A stretch of 26,673 nucleotides of DNA from an uncultured Marmoricola sp. (GTDB lineage: Bacteria > Actinomycetota > Actinomycetes > Propionibacteriales > Nocardioidaceae), in NCBI RefSeq assembly GCF_943913695.1, contig NZ_CALTZE010000044.1, positions 1 to 26,673 on the forward strand, given 5' to 3'. The translations under genes were made by a program, and so were the position numbers. The notes beneath the pieces were generated by a model. That model was not told where the DNA came from. It searched no databases and saw nothing but the letters and a program-made list of their open reading frames with translations. This document shows positions 6,928 through 14,364 of the stretch, piece after piece (the stretch's first letter is position 1; each line of letters opens with the position of its first letter).

Positions 6928-7199
6928 GACGTCGGCGTCGGCCCGGTGGACAGGCTGACGAACTTCTCGCCCTTGTGGACCTTGATGGGCTGGTCCCCGA
7001 GTCCCTTGAACGGCTCCTGGTGCTTGCCCTTGATGCGGACCAGGTAGTGGGTGGCGGGGTCGAGGCCGGCGAGCGCCAGGATCTCGTTCGGGGTGACGTC
7101 GCGGTCGCGGACGGTCACGTCCTCCCCGTCGACGTCGATGGTGACGCCCTTCGGGGGGCGGCCCGAGGCGTTCTGTTCGCGGTGCTCGTCGTCGGTCAC
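6924..7199 (-). CDS. Ubiquitin-like protein, multi-ubiquitin (Multi_ubiq) type, single domain
   Basis: The 91-residue protein has a disordered N-terminal 15 residues and one beta-grasp domain (about 17-86): KGVTIDVDGEDVTV, then TPNEILALAGLDP, HYLVRIKG and KGEKFVSLSTG. This resembles the prokaryotic multi-ubiquitin family, here with one copy only. The domain ends at G86, followed by PTPTS, so the glycine is not terminal and would have to be exposed by a peptidase, plausibly the JAB domain two genes on. I start it at the GTG at 7199 because AAGGAG lies 6 bases upstream; a GTG at 7214 would add five residues but lies ahead of that site. It is the first gene of the Ubl-E2-JAB/E1 operon. Confidence 0.85.
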   Translation of the reverse strand: MTDDEHREQNASGRPPKGVTIDVDGEDVTVRDRDVTPNEILALAGLDPATHYLVRIKGKHQEPFKGLGDQPIKVHKGEKFVSLSTGPTPTS

Positions 7200-7205
7200 G
7201 ACGGA

Positions 7206-7211
7206 CTCCTT
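7206..7211 (-). promoter_or_regulatory. Ribosome-binding site deciding the Ubl start
   Basis: AAGGAG on the minus strand lies six bases ahead of the GTG at 7199. It overlaps what would be the second and third codons of the longer frame, so the shorter protein is preferred. Confidence 0.7.
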
Positions 7212-7241
7212 CACACGTTGGTGAGGTCGCTGGTCGACCTC

Positions 7242-7259
7242 TGCTCATTATGATGAGCA
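7242..7259. promoter_or_regulatory. Perfect palindrome over the -10 of the Ubl operon (candidate operator)
   Basis: TGCTCAT-tatg-ATGAGCA has seven-base perfect arms around a four-base centre. It covers the -10 region of the Ubl promoter and lies 43 bases from the GTG start, an ideal place for a repressor. The island's XRE protein is the nearest candidate. No second copy was seen elsewhere in the window. Confidence 0.6.
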
Positions 7260-7278
7260 CCGCTCAGTCAGAAGTCAA
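7250..7278 (-). promoter_or_regulatory. Promoter of the Ubl-E2-JAB/E1 operon
   Basis: On the minus strand TTGACT (7278-7273) is followed after 17 bases by CATCAT (7255-7250). An alternative -10, CATAAT (7252-7247), has a long 20-base spacer. Either lies within the palindrome. The remaining 190 bases up to the next gene (7279-7470) show no gene or clean terminator that I can support. Confidence 0.5.
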
Positions 7279-7470
7279 ATTGACCGTCCGCAACGGCATC
7301 TGGGGCACGGGCCTCGCGGCGGGGTAGTGCACCTGGAGCGATCTCGTCGGCACCGCGTTTGACGCGCGAACGGCCGACCCGGTGGTGGTCTGAGCATCTG
7401 GCTGGCCCGCCTTCCCCGTGCCCGGCGAGGACGGCCACGGCCACGCGGGCCGAGGCTCAGCTCAGTCAGT

Positions 7471-8115
7471 TCAGCACTTGGCGCCGACCGCGAGGTTGGT
7501 GATGACGACGTACGGGAAGGTGCGCGGGCCCTTCTCGCCGTCGACCTGGATGCGTACGGTCCGCTGGTCGCCTGAGAGCAGCTTGCCGCAGTACTTCTCT
7601 CCGCGAGAGGTGACCGTGACCTGTGGGGTGGTGTCCGGCTCGGCCTTGGGTGCCGCCATCCATGCGCCACCTCCCAAGATGAGCAGCCCGAGCGCGGCCG
7701 CAGCTAGCTTCTCGATGTTCTTCAACGTCTTCGCCTTGGCTGCGGCACGGATCGTCAGGTAGTTCTCGACCGACCCGTACTCCACCTTCACCGAGGGGAG
7801 CTCTTGCAGACCGGGGCGCCCTGCGGCGACCGTGAGCGCCATCAAAAATCCGATGCCGGCGCAGGCCAGCCCGGCGATGACCAATAGGGTCGCTGGGTAG
7901 CGCCAGGCGCCGCTCATGTCGGATCCGTCGGGGCCAGCGATGATCAGGCCGCCGGTGATCAGGGAGACCAGGGCGGCGAGCCCGTCGCGCCACTTCTCCG
8001 CGGACTTGATGACCGAGTCGGTGCTCGTCTTGACCAGTTGTGACCAGCTGGCGGCGTCTTGAACCTCTTGCGGTGTGGGGCCCGTCTCGGGCTTCTGGTA
8101 CGGCGGCGCCATCAT
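7471..8115 (-). CDS. Membrane protein with three helices and a C-terminal Cys-pair domain
   Basis: I do not recognise the family. The 214-residue protein has a soluble N-terminus (1-43) and three hydrophobic segments at about 44-61, 74-97 and 135-155. A 55-residue C-terminal domain looks beta-rich (TPQVTVTSRGEKYCGKLL ... VVITNLAVGAKC). Its only cysteines there, C176 and the terminal C214, could form a disulfide if this part lies outside the membrane. With three helices the N-terminus and the linker (98-134) would then be cytoplasmic. The start overlaps the stop of the upstream zinc-ribbon-like gene (ATGATG, so either of two adjacent ATGs can serve), implying coupled expression and a joint role. 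A membrane effector or sensor next to a Ubl operon is suggestive, but a separate promoter and a 270-base gap separate the two. Confidence 0.7.
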   Translation of the reverse strand: MMAPPYQKPETGPTPQEVQDAASWSQLVKTSTDSVIKSAEKWRDGLAALVSLITGGLIIAGPDGSDMSGAWRYPATLLVIAGLACAGIGFLMALTVAAGRPGLQELPSVKVEYGSVENYLTIRAAAKAKTLKNIEKLAAAALGLLILGGGAWMAAPKAEPDTTPQVTVTSRGEKYCGKLLSGDQRTVRIQVDGEKGPRTFPYVVITNLAVGAKC

Positions 8116-8480
8116 GCGTCCAGCGGGAGCAGCAGCTTGAAGTTAATCCCGCAGCCCGCGGTGATGCCGTCGGGGCGACCGGGGTGGGTGCCGTTGCAAG
8201 TGCAGGAGACGACGACGGCGACTGGTTCGGCGGCGTCGGCTGCGATCTTGGCCTCCTCATCCGCGCTCGCCTCGTCGGTGACCGCGGAGAGCGTGATGGT
8301 CTGCGAGATCAGCTCGTCGCAGCGAGGGCACGGTCCTTCGATGGTGCACGACAACACGTTGTGCGTGCGACGCAGTCGGGCGGTGAGGACTGGGGGATTC
8401 TCGTTGAGCATGTCGACTGCCCTGCTGGTCCACACGTAGGCGTTAGGTGCCGCGGCTTCCCAGGCGAGTGAATCGGTCAT
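8112..8480 (-). CDS. Cys-rich, zinc-ribbon-like hypothetical protein
   Basis: This 122-residue protein is of unknown family. It has a CPRC knuckle (C51, C54) and a second cluster CTC plus H99 and C110 (VSCTCNGTHP ... TAGCG), with a further C45. Together they give a plausible zinc-binding ribbon split by an acidic, Ala-rich spacer of about 35 residues. There are no membrane helices and no catalytic motif that I can name. The ATG at 8480 is supported by AAGGGG 7 bases upstream. Its stop overlaps the start of the three-helix membrane protein, and the two form a two-gene unit with its own promoter about 75 bases upstream. The protein could be the soluble sensor or partner of that membrane protein. 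Confidence 0.7.
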   Translation of the reverse strand: MTDSLAWEAAAPNAYVWTSRAVDMLNENPPVLTARLRRTHNVLSCTIEGPCPRCDELISQTITLSAVTDEASADEEAKIAADAAEPVAVVVSCTCNGTHPGRPDGITAGCGINFKLLLPLDA

Positions 8481-8555
8481 GCTTGCCCCTTCCTCGCCGC
8501 ACACGTACATCGCGGCGACCGACCGAAATCGCTCCGCTCTCATTGGCTCGCTCAC

Positions 8556-8585
8556 AAGATGGCGTCGCTCGGTCGAGGTCGTCAA
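8556..8585 (-). promoter_or_regulatory. Promoter of the zinc-ribbon/membrane protein pair
   Basis: On the minus strand TTGACG (8585-8580) and CATCTT (8561-8556) are separated by 18 bases. Transcription would start near 8549, giving a leader of about 68 bases before the ATG at 8480. Confidence 0.5.
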
Positions 8586-8803
8586 CAGCTTAGCTCCACG
8601 ACTCGGCCGCCTGTTGGAACGGAGTCGTGCCCGAGCAATGGGCAGGTGCGGCGCCAACCTCATGTGGCCTCCACGCTTCAAGCGCGTCTTTCCGCCGCCT
8701 TTGGGACACCATCGAGCCGACCACGGACCACCGGCCTCCGAGCGTGAGACACCAGCGCCTCCGAGCACTTCCCCGCTACCGCGGGCGGTGGGACGATCGG
8801 CAC
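8586..8803. other. Non-coding gap between island and RidA gene
   Basis: The space between the divergent starts at 8480 and 8815 is 334 bases. Apart from the promoter at 8556-8585 and the GGAGG ribosome-binding site of the next gene, I see no gene, tRNA or recognisable attachment site. Frames open across it lack start signals. Confidence 0.5.
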
Positions 8804-8814
8804 GGAGGTCCGAG

Positions 8815-9195
8815 ATGCCCCGTCAGATCATCAGCACGCCCGACGCGCCGAGTTCGCCGCTGTTCAGCCAGGGGGTCGTCGCCGGCTCGCTGGTGCTGGT
8901 CTCGGGGACCACCGGGATCGACCCGAGCACGGGTCGCATGGCCGGTGACAGCATCCAGGCCCAGACCTGGCAGGCGATGGCCAACTGCGAGGCCGTGCTG
9001 CAGGAGGCCGGCGCGTCGCTCGACGACGTCGTCGAGGTGGGCATCCTGCTCACCGACCCGGGTGACTTCGCCGGCATGAACGAGGAGTACGCGCGGTGGT
9101 TCCCCGCCGATCCGCCGACCCGCTACGCAGCGAAGCTCGGGGCCGAGATCCCGGGGCTGCTGGTGTCGATCCGGATGACGGCCGCGCGGGTCTGA
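8815..9195 (+). CDS. RidA (YjgF/YER057c/UK114) family protein
   Basis: This 126-residue protein is a one-domain member of the Rid family. These trimeric cytosolic enzymes hydrolyse reactive enamine/imine intermediates or related compounds. Family features are GSLVLVSGTTGIDPSTG near the start, the helix with QTWQAMANCEAVLQEAG, and PTRYAAKLGAEIPGLLVSIRMTA at the end. The arginine in PTR matches the substrate-binding Arg of true RidA enzymes, so deaminase activity is plausible. ATG 8815 is preceded by GGAGG with a 6-base spacer. It stands alone, convergent with the SRPBCC gene, whose stop lies 3 bases away, and marks the right edge of the accessory island. Confidence 0.9.
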   Translation: MPRQIISTPDAPSSPLFSQGVVAGSLVLVSGTTGIDPSTGRMAGDSIQAQTWQAMANCEAVLQEAGASLDDVVEVGILLTDPGDFAGMNEEYARWFPADPPTRYAAKLGAEIPGLLVSIRMTAARV

Positions 9196-9198
9196 GCC

Positions 9199-9708
9199 TC
9201 ACCGCGACGGTCGGTCAGTGCCCTCGGCGAGCCGCTTGAGGTTGAGCAGTTGCCGGCGCGCCATGACCAGGTCGCCGAGCGAGACGGCGGGCGCGAGCAG
9301 GCGGGGGAGTTCGCCGACCACCTTGAGGACCAGTCGCGTGCGCTGGTCGTCGAGGGCGTGGAGGCGGTAGGTCATGTAGGCGCCCAGGATCGAGGCGGTG
9401 AGGTGCTCGGCGTGGCTCACGGCGACCACACGGCCGAGCGGACGGCCCGCCGTGGCGGTGAAGGCGTCGCCGACCGCGGGGTCCTCGAGGTGCAGGAGCT
9501 CGCGCGGCGAGCGGCGACCGAGGTTGTCGATCCAGTCGTAGGAGTAGGGCGCGAGCCGCACCTGCACCACCCACGACCAGACGAGCGCCACCGGCGCCTC
9601 GACGCTCACGCCGCGCCATGCCTGGAGCGACGCCTCGGGGACGTAGTCGTCGCAGGGGTACGTCGCCCGCGTCTCCGCGGCGCTCACGCCCCAGCGGTCG
9701 CCGATCAT
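9199..9708 (-). CDS. SRPBCC (START-like) family protein
   Basis: The 169-residue protein has the helix-grip pattern of SRPBCC/polyketide-cyclase-like proteins, which hold a hydrophobic ligand in a deep cavity. WRGVSVEAPVALVWSWVVQVRLAPYSYDWIDNLGRRSP is typical of the actinobacterial subgroup, followed by strands (RVVAVSHAEHLTASIL, YRLHALDDQRTRLVLKVVGE) and a long C-terminal helix. There is no signal peptide, and the ligand cannot be predicted. It begins 16 bases after the propionyl-CoA synthetase stop and is probably its operon partner. Its stop faces that of RidA. Confidence 0.8.
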   Translation of the reverse strand: MIGDRWGVSAAETRATYPCDDYVPEASLQAWRGVSVEAPVALVWSWVVQVRLAPYSYDWIDNLGRRSPRELLHLEDPAVGDAFTATAGRPLGRVVAVSHAEHLTASILGAYMTYRLHALDDQRTRLVLKVVGELPRLLAPAVSLGDLVMARRQLLNLKRLAEGTDRPSR

Positions 9709-9724
9709 CCGAGCTGTCCGGCCA

Positions 9725-11611
9725 CTAGGGCTCCAGCACCGGCCGCAGCTTCTCGAGCACCCCGGGGTCGTCGATGGTCGCGGGCACGGGTGCCTCCTCG
9801 CCGTCGGCGATCTGGCGCATGGTCTTGCGCAGGATCTTGCCGGAGCGGGTCTTCGGGAGACCCGAGACGACGTCGACGTCCTTGAGGGAGGCGATGGCGC
9901 CGATCTGCTGGCGGATCATCTGCGTGAGCTCGGCGCGCAGGCGCTCGGCGTACCCCTCGGCGTCGGCGTCGACGTCCGACTTCAGCACCACGAAGCCGCG
10001 CGGCAGCTGGCCCTTGAGGCTGTCGCTGACGCCGATCACGGCGCACTCGGCGACGTCGGGATGGGTGGCGAGCACCTCCTCCATCGCGCCGGTCGAGAGG
10101 CGGTGGCCGGCGATGTTGATGACGTCGTCGGTGCGGCCCATCACGAAGACGTAGCCGCCCTCGTCGATCAGCCCGCCGTCGCCGCTGAGGTAGTAGCCGT
10201 CGAAGGCCTCCAAGTAGGAGCTGCGGAAGCGGTCGTCGTCACCCCACAGCGTGAGCAGGGCTCCCGGCGGCATCGGGAGGCGTACGACGATCGCGCCCTC
10301 CTCGCCGGCCGGCACCGGCTCGCCGCGCTCGTCGAGCACGCGCACGTCCCAGCCGGGGAGCGGGACGGTGGGGGAGCCGGGCTTGGTCGGCAGCGTCTCG
10401 ATCCCGACCGGGTTGCCGGCGATCGGCCAGCCCGTCTCGGTCTGCCACCAGTGGTCGATGACCGGGATGCCGAGCAGGTCGCTGGCCCAGTGGTAGGTCT
10501 CGGGGTCGAGGCGCTCGCCGGCGAGGAAGAGGTACTTCAACCGCGAGAGGTCGTAGTCGGCGGCGTACTCGCCCTTGGGGTCCTCCTTGCGGAGCGCACG
10601 GAAGGCGGTCGGAGCGGTGAAGAGCGTGCGTACGTCGTGCTCGTCCGCGACCCGCCAGAACTGGCCGGCGTCCGGCGTGCCGACGGGCTTGCCCTCGTAG
10701 AGGATCGTCGTCGCGCCGGCCAGCAGCGGGCCGTAGACGATGTAGGAGTGGCCGACGACCCAGCCGACGTCGGAGGCGGTGAACATCGTCTGGCCCTCGC
10801 CCACGTCGTAGACGTGCCGCATCGACCAGGTCAGCGCCGTCGCGTAGCCGCCGCTGTCGCGCACCACGCCCTTGGGGCGGCCGGTCGTGCCGGAGGTGTA
10901 GAGGATGTAGAGCGGGTCGGTGGAGGCGACCGGCACGGGGTCGGCGGGCGTGGCCGAGGCCAGCAGCTCCTCCCAGTCGACGTCGCCCTCGCCCAGCTCC
11001 GCCGTCGACTGCGGCCGCTGCAGCACGACGTGGGTGCGGGGACGGTGCTCGGACAGCCGCAGCGCCTCGTCGACGAGCGGCTTGTAGTCGATGACCCGGG
11101 CGCCCTCGATCCCGCACGAGGCCGAGAGCACGACCACGGGCTGCGCGTCGTCGATCCGGGCGGCGAGCTCCTTGGGCGCGAAGCCGCCGAAGACCACCGA
11201 GTGGACCGCTCCGATCCGCGCGCACGCGAGCATCGCGACCACGGCGTCCGGCACCATCGGCATGTAGACGACCACGCGGTCGCCCTTCTCGACACCGAGT
11301 CCCTGCAGCGCCCCGGCAAGCCGGGCGACCCGGTCGCGCAGCTCGGCGTAGGTGAAGGTCGTGACGGTCCCGGTGACGGGGGAGTCGTGGACCAGCGCGG
11401 CGCGGTCGCCGTGCCCGGCCTCGACGTGCCGGTCGAGCGCGTTGTGGGCGACGTTGAGCTCGCCGTCGGGAAACCAGCGATACATCGGTGCCGCGGTGTC
11501 GTCGAGAGCCCGGGTCGGCTTCCTGCTCCAGTCCAGGGCGCCCGCCGCGTCGAGCCAGAACGCCTCGGGGTCGTCCACGCTGCGCCGGCGGATCTCGTCG
11601 TAGGTGGTCAT
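9725..11611 (-). CDS. prpE: Propionyl-CoA synthetase (acyl-CoA synthetase)
   Basis: The 628-residue cytosolic enzyme makes propionyl-CoA (or acetyl-CoA) from the free acid, ATP and CoA through an acyl-adenylate. Visible motifs are the P-loop-like YTSGTTGRPKGVVRD (the VVRD ending is typical of PrpE-type enzymes), DHWWQTETGWPI, YLSGDGG, GRTDDVINIAGHRLSTG and the C-terminal PKTRSGKILRK. In that last motif K592 is the lysine that protein acetyltransferases modify in this family. Its length matches PrpE. The ATG at 11611 is preceded by GAGGAG. An in-frame upstream ATG (11689) would add 26 residues with no ribosome-binding site. The gene is divergent from the BCCT carrier. Acetyl-CoA synthetase is the alternative reading; the VVRD context favours propionate. 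Confidence 0.88.
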   Translation of the reverse strand: MTTYDEIRRRSVDDPEAFWLDAAGALDWSRKPTRALDDTAAPMYRWFPDGELNVAHNALDRHVEAGHGDRAALVHDSPVTGTVTTFTYAELRDRVARLAGALQGLGVEKGDRVVVYMPMVPDAVVAMLACARIGAVHSVVFGGFAPKELAARIDDAQPVVVLSASCGIEGARVIDYKPLVDEALRLSEHRPRTHVVLQRPQSTAELGEGDVDWEELLASATPADPVPVASTDPLYILYTSGTTGRPKGVVRDSGGYATALTWSMRHVYDVGEGQTMFTASDVGWVVGHSYIVYGPLLAGATTILYEGKPVGTPDAGQFWRVADEHDVRTLFTAPTAFRALRKEDPKGEYAADYDLSRLKYLFLAGERLDPETYHWASDLLGIPVIDHWWQTETGWPIAGNPVGIETLPTKPGSPTVPLPGWDVRVLDERGEPVPAGEEGAIVVRLPMPPGALLTLWGDDDRFRSSYLEAFDGYYLSGDGGLIDEGGYVFVMGRTDDVINIAGHRLSTGAMEEVLATHPDVAECAVIGVSDSLKGQLPRGFVVLKSDVDADAEGYAERLRAELTQMIRQQIGAIASLKDVDVVSGLPKTRSGKILRKTMRQIADGEEAPVPATIDDPGVLEKLRPVLEP

Positions 11612-11801
11612 GTCGGGGCTCCTCGTGTGACTCGGTGGCGGCGGAAGGCGGCCCGCCACCCGCATCCAAGCAGCGTGCACGTTGCCCAAGGGTTGCCCCA
11701 GGGTTCCCGGCCCGCACCGTTGCGCCGATCAACCACAGCGACGATGCTCTGCGGTACGTTGTCGCGGTTTCTGGACAATGTCAGTCGTCTTGGGAGGCTA
11801 T

Positions 11802-13376
11802 GTGTCGCGCTACCTCAAGGGAGTGGACCCGGCGGTCTTCTGGGGCTCGGCCCTGCTGATCGGCAGCTTCGTCGTGTGGGGCCTGCTCGCGCCCAAGAGC
11901 CTGGGGTCGGTGATGTCGACGTCGCTGAACTGGGTGATCGGCAACTTCGGCTGGGCCTTCGTGCTGATCGCCTTCTCCGCGCTGCTGCTGTGCATCGTGC
12001 TGGTGGTCAGTCCCTGGGGCACCATCAGGCTCGGGCCCGACGACTCGCGCCCACAGTTCAGCACGTTCTCCTGGGTCTCGATGATGTTCGCGGCAGGTCT
12101 CGGCGCCGGGCTGCTCTTCTACGGCGTGGCGGAGCCGGTCACGCACTGGTCGGCGCCGCCGCACGGCCTGGCCGAGCCGCAGTCGCAGGACGCCGCGCTG
12201 GTGGCGCTGCGCTACACCTACTTCCACTGGGGCTTCAACGGCTGGGCGATGTATGCCCTGCTCGGCGGCGCGATGGCCTACTTCGCCTACCGCCGCGACC
12301 AGCCGGTGCTCGTGAGCGCGACCTTCACGCCGCTGCTCGGCCCCGACGCCAGCACGAAGCCGCTGGGTCGGCTGATCGACGCCCTGGCGATCGCGGCGAC
12401 CATCTTCGGCACCGCGACGGCGCTGGGGCTCAACGGACTCCAGCTCAACAGCGGCCTCGACTACCTCTTCGGGGTGCCGAAGTCCAACGTCGTCGCGGTG
12501 CTCATCATCGTGGTGGTCACCGGGCTCTTCCTGCTCTCCGCCACCTCCGGCGTCGAGCGCGGCATCAACTTCCTGGCCAACATGGGCGCCGTCGCCACCA
12601 TCGCGCTCTTCATGTTCTTCCTGGTCTTCGGCGGTGCCACCGTGCTGGTGATCTCCAACGGCATCGAGTCCATCGGGCAATACGTCCTCCAGGTGCTGCC
12701 GATGTCGCTGCAGACCGGCGTCGGCGACGAGCAGTGGATGGCGAGCTGGACGATCTTCTACTGGGCCTGGTGGATCTCCTGGGCGCCCTTCGTCGGCATG
12801 TTCGTCGCGCGGATCTCGCGCGGCCGCACGATCCGCGAGTTCGTGCTCGGCGTGGTCGCTGCCCCGACGGGCTTCGGCTTCATCTGGTTTGCCGTCGTCG
12901 GCGGCACCGGCATCGAGCTGCAACGCAGCGGCGCGGCCGACATCATGTCGACCCTCTCCACGCCCGAGCTCTCGCTCTTCACCGCGCTCGACGCGCTGCC
13001 CTTCCCCACGATCGTCTCGGCCGTGAGCGTGGTCCTGATCGCGCTGTTCTTCATCAGCGGCGCCGACGCGGCCAGCGTGGTGATGGCGACCATGGCCTCG
13101 CGCGGCTCCATCGAGCCGTCCAAGGTCGTCGTGGTGGTCCTGGGCGTGCTCATGGGCGGCATCGCCTGCGCCATGCTCCTGGTGGGCGGGCTCGTCGCGC
13201 TGCAGCAGGCGGCGGTGCTCGGCTCGGTGCCCTTCACCTTCGTGATCGTCGGCGTGGCGTGGTGCTGGATCAAGGCGCTGCGCGAGGAGACCGCGGCCGG
13301 AGGGGTGCCCGGGCGACGGTCCAGGTCGAGGTCGCCCTCGCGCGCCGAGGAGGTAGGCGTGGGGGAGCGCCCGTGA
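11802..13376 (+). CDS. BCCT family betaine/choline/carnitine transporter
   Basis: This is a 524-residue secondary carrier with about twelve membrane helices, in the LeuT-like fold of BetP. AGLGAGLLFYGVAEP (98-112) contains the glycine stretch at the cation site. WAWWISWAPFVGMFVARISRGRTIREF, from about residue 320, is the BCCT signature with the tryptophan box. Substrates are quaternary ammonium compounds such as glycine betaine, choline or carnitine. The C-terminal tail is Arg/Ser-rich and cytoplasmic, as in osmosensing BCCTs. I chose GTG 11802 because GGGAGG ends four bases upstream; ATG 11778 would add eight residues without a site. The stop overlaps the next start by GTGA, coupling it to a betaine-type binding lipoprotein. 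Confidence 0.92.
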   Translation: MSRYLKGVDPAVFWGSALLIGSFVVWGLLAPKSLGSVMSTSLNWVIGNFGWAFVLIAFSALLLCIVLVVSPWGTIRLGPDDSRPQFSTFSWVSMMFAAGLGAGLLFYGVAEPVTHWSAPPHGLAEPQSQDAALVALRYTYFHWGFNGWAMYALLGGAMAYFAYRRDQPVLVSATFTPLLGPDASTKPLGRLIDALAIAATIFGTATALGLNGLQLNSGLDYLFGVPKSNVVAVLIIVVVTGLFLLSATSGVERGINFLANMGAVATIALFMFFLVFGGATVLVISNGIESIGQYVLQVLPMSLQTGVGDEQWMASWTIFYWAWWISWAPFVGMFVARISRGRTIREFVLGVVAAPTGFGFIWFAVVGGTGIELQRSGAADIMSTLSTPELSLFTALDALPFPTIVSAVSVVLIALFFISGADAASVVMATMASRGSIEPSKVVVVVLGVLMGGIACAMLLVGGLVALQQAAVLGSVPFTFVIVGVAWCWIKALREETAAGGVPGRRSRSRSPSRAEEVGVGERP

Positions 13377-14332
13377 CGGCGCCCTCGCGCGCACGGGTGC
13401 GGCGTACGGCGCTCGCGGTGGCGCTGCTGCTGGCCGCCACGCTGCTCGCCGCCTGCGGCGCCGACGGCGAGCCCGACGCCTCGCAGCAGCCGCAGGGGGC
13501 CTCGCTGCGGATCCGGCTCGGCACCCAGGAGTTTCCCGAGGCCCGGGTGATCGGCGAGCTGTGGCGTCAGGCGCTCGCGGTCAACGGCTATGCCGTCGAC
13601 CTGCGCAAGGGCGTCGGCCCCGCCGAGGACCTCGACGAGGCGCTCCAGGCCGGTGACATCGACGGCTACGTCGCCTACACCGGCACGGTGCTCTCGATCG
13701 TCGCGGGCGAGGAGGTCGCCGGGCTCGACCCGGAGCAGACCTACCAGCGCGTGCAGGACTTCTACGCCACCCAGGACATGGTCGCGAGCCGACCGACGCC
13801 GTTCGAGAACAAGGACGCCCTGGCCACCACCACCGAGCTCGCGCGCTCGGAGGGGCTGCGCTCCATCGGCGACCTCGCCGACGTGGAGGGCGGGGTCCGG
13901 CTCGGCGCGCGACCGGAGTTCGAGTCGCTCGAGCTCGGTCTGGTGGGTCTGCGCGAGACCTACGGCCTCGACGACGTCACCTTCTCGCCGATCGAGCTGG
14001 GGCAGCAGTACGCCGCCCTCGACGACGGCGAGGTCGACGTCGTCGACGCCTTCACCACCGACCCGCAGCTCGGCACCGGCCGCTACGAGCTCCTCGACGA
14101 CCCCGAGCTGCTCTTCGGCTCGCAGAACGTCGTCATGGTCGTCGGGCAGGAGAAGCTCGACCGGATCGACGCCGAGGCCTTCCTGCGGGTCGTCGACGCG
14201 GTCAACGCCGAGCTGACCGAGGAGGCGATGGTGGAGATGAACGCCGAGGTCACCGAGGGCCGCGACGAGGCGACCGTGGCCCGCGACTACCTGCGCGGCG
14301 TCGGCCTGATGCAACCGCTGGGCCGTGGGTAG
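13373..14332 (+). CDS. OpuAC/ProX-type substrate-binding lipoprotein
   Basis: The 319-residue protein opens with a basic, hydrophobic signal peptide ending in the lipobox LLAAC (lipidated C28). It is therefore anchored on the outer face of the membrane. The mature part is the glycine betaine/choline/proline-binding fold of ABC systems: IRLGTQEFPEARVIGELWRQALAVNGY, DGYVAYTGTVLSIVAG, and YAALDDGEVDVVDAFTTDPQL. The DxxDAF/TTDPQL region is characteristic of OpuAC-type proteins. GTG 13373 overlaps the BCCT stop, with GGGGGAG about 6 bases ahead. No ABC ATPase or permease is present nearby, so it may feed the BCCT partner, serve a distant ABC transporter, or be an orphan sensor. Confidence 0.9.
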   Translation: MTAPSRARVRRTALAVALLLAATLLAACGADGEPDASQQPQGASLRIRLGTQEFPEARVIGELWRQALAVNGYAVDLRKGVGPAEDLDEALQAGDIDGYVAYTGTVLSIVAGEEVAGLDPEQTYQRVQDFYATQDMVASRPTPFENKDALATTTELARSEGLRSIGDLADVEGGVRLGARPEFESLELGLVGLRETYGLDDVTFSPIELGQQYAALDDGEVDVVDAFTTDPQLGTGRYELLDDPELLFGSQNVVMVVGQEKLDRIDAEAFLRVVDAVNAELTEEAMVEMNAEVTEGRDEATVARDYLRGVGLMQPLGRG

Positions 14333-14364
14333 GGCCATGTGCACACCGTGAGGAGAGGACCCCG

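Noticed and set aside
6532..7260. Longer E2 frame running upstream through the Ubl gene
   Set aside because: The upstream part is the Ubl gene in another frame; ATG 6927 overlapping the Ubl stop is the natural coupled start.
2292..8814. Integrase, tRNA or direct-repeat attachment sites bounding the island
   Set aside because: No integrase, tRNA or matching direct repeats could be found by eye at either edge; the island call rests on gene content only.
10061..13372. Very long plus-strand open frame antisense to prpE and out of frame with the BCCT gene
   Set aside because: Its composition is Arg/Gly/Val-rich shadow coding from high-GC genes. Only its last 319 codons, from GTG 13373, are a real gene.
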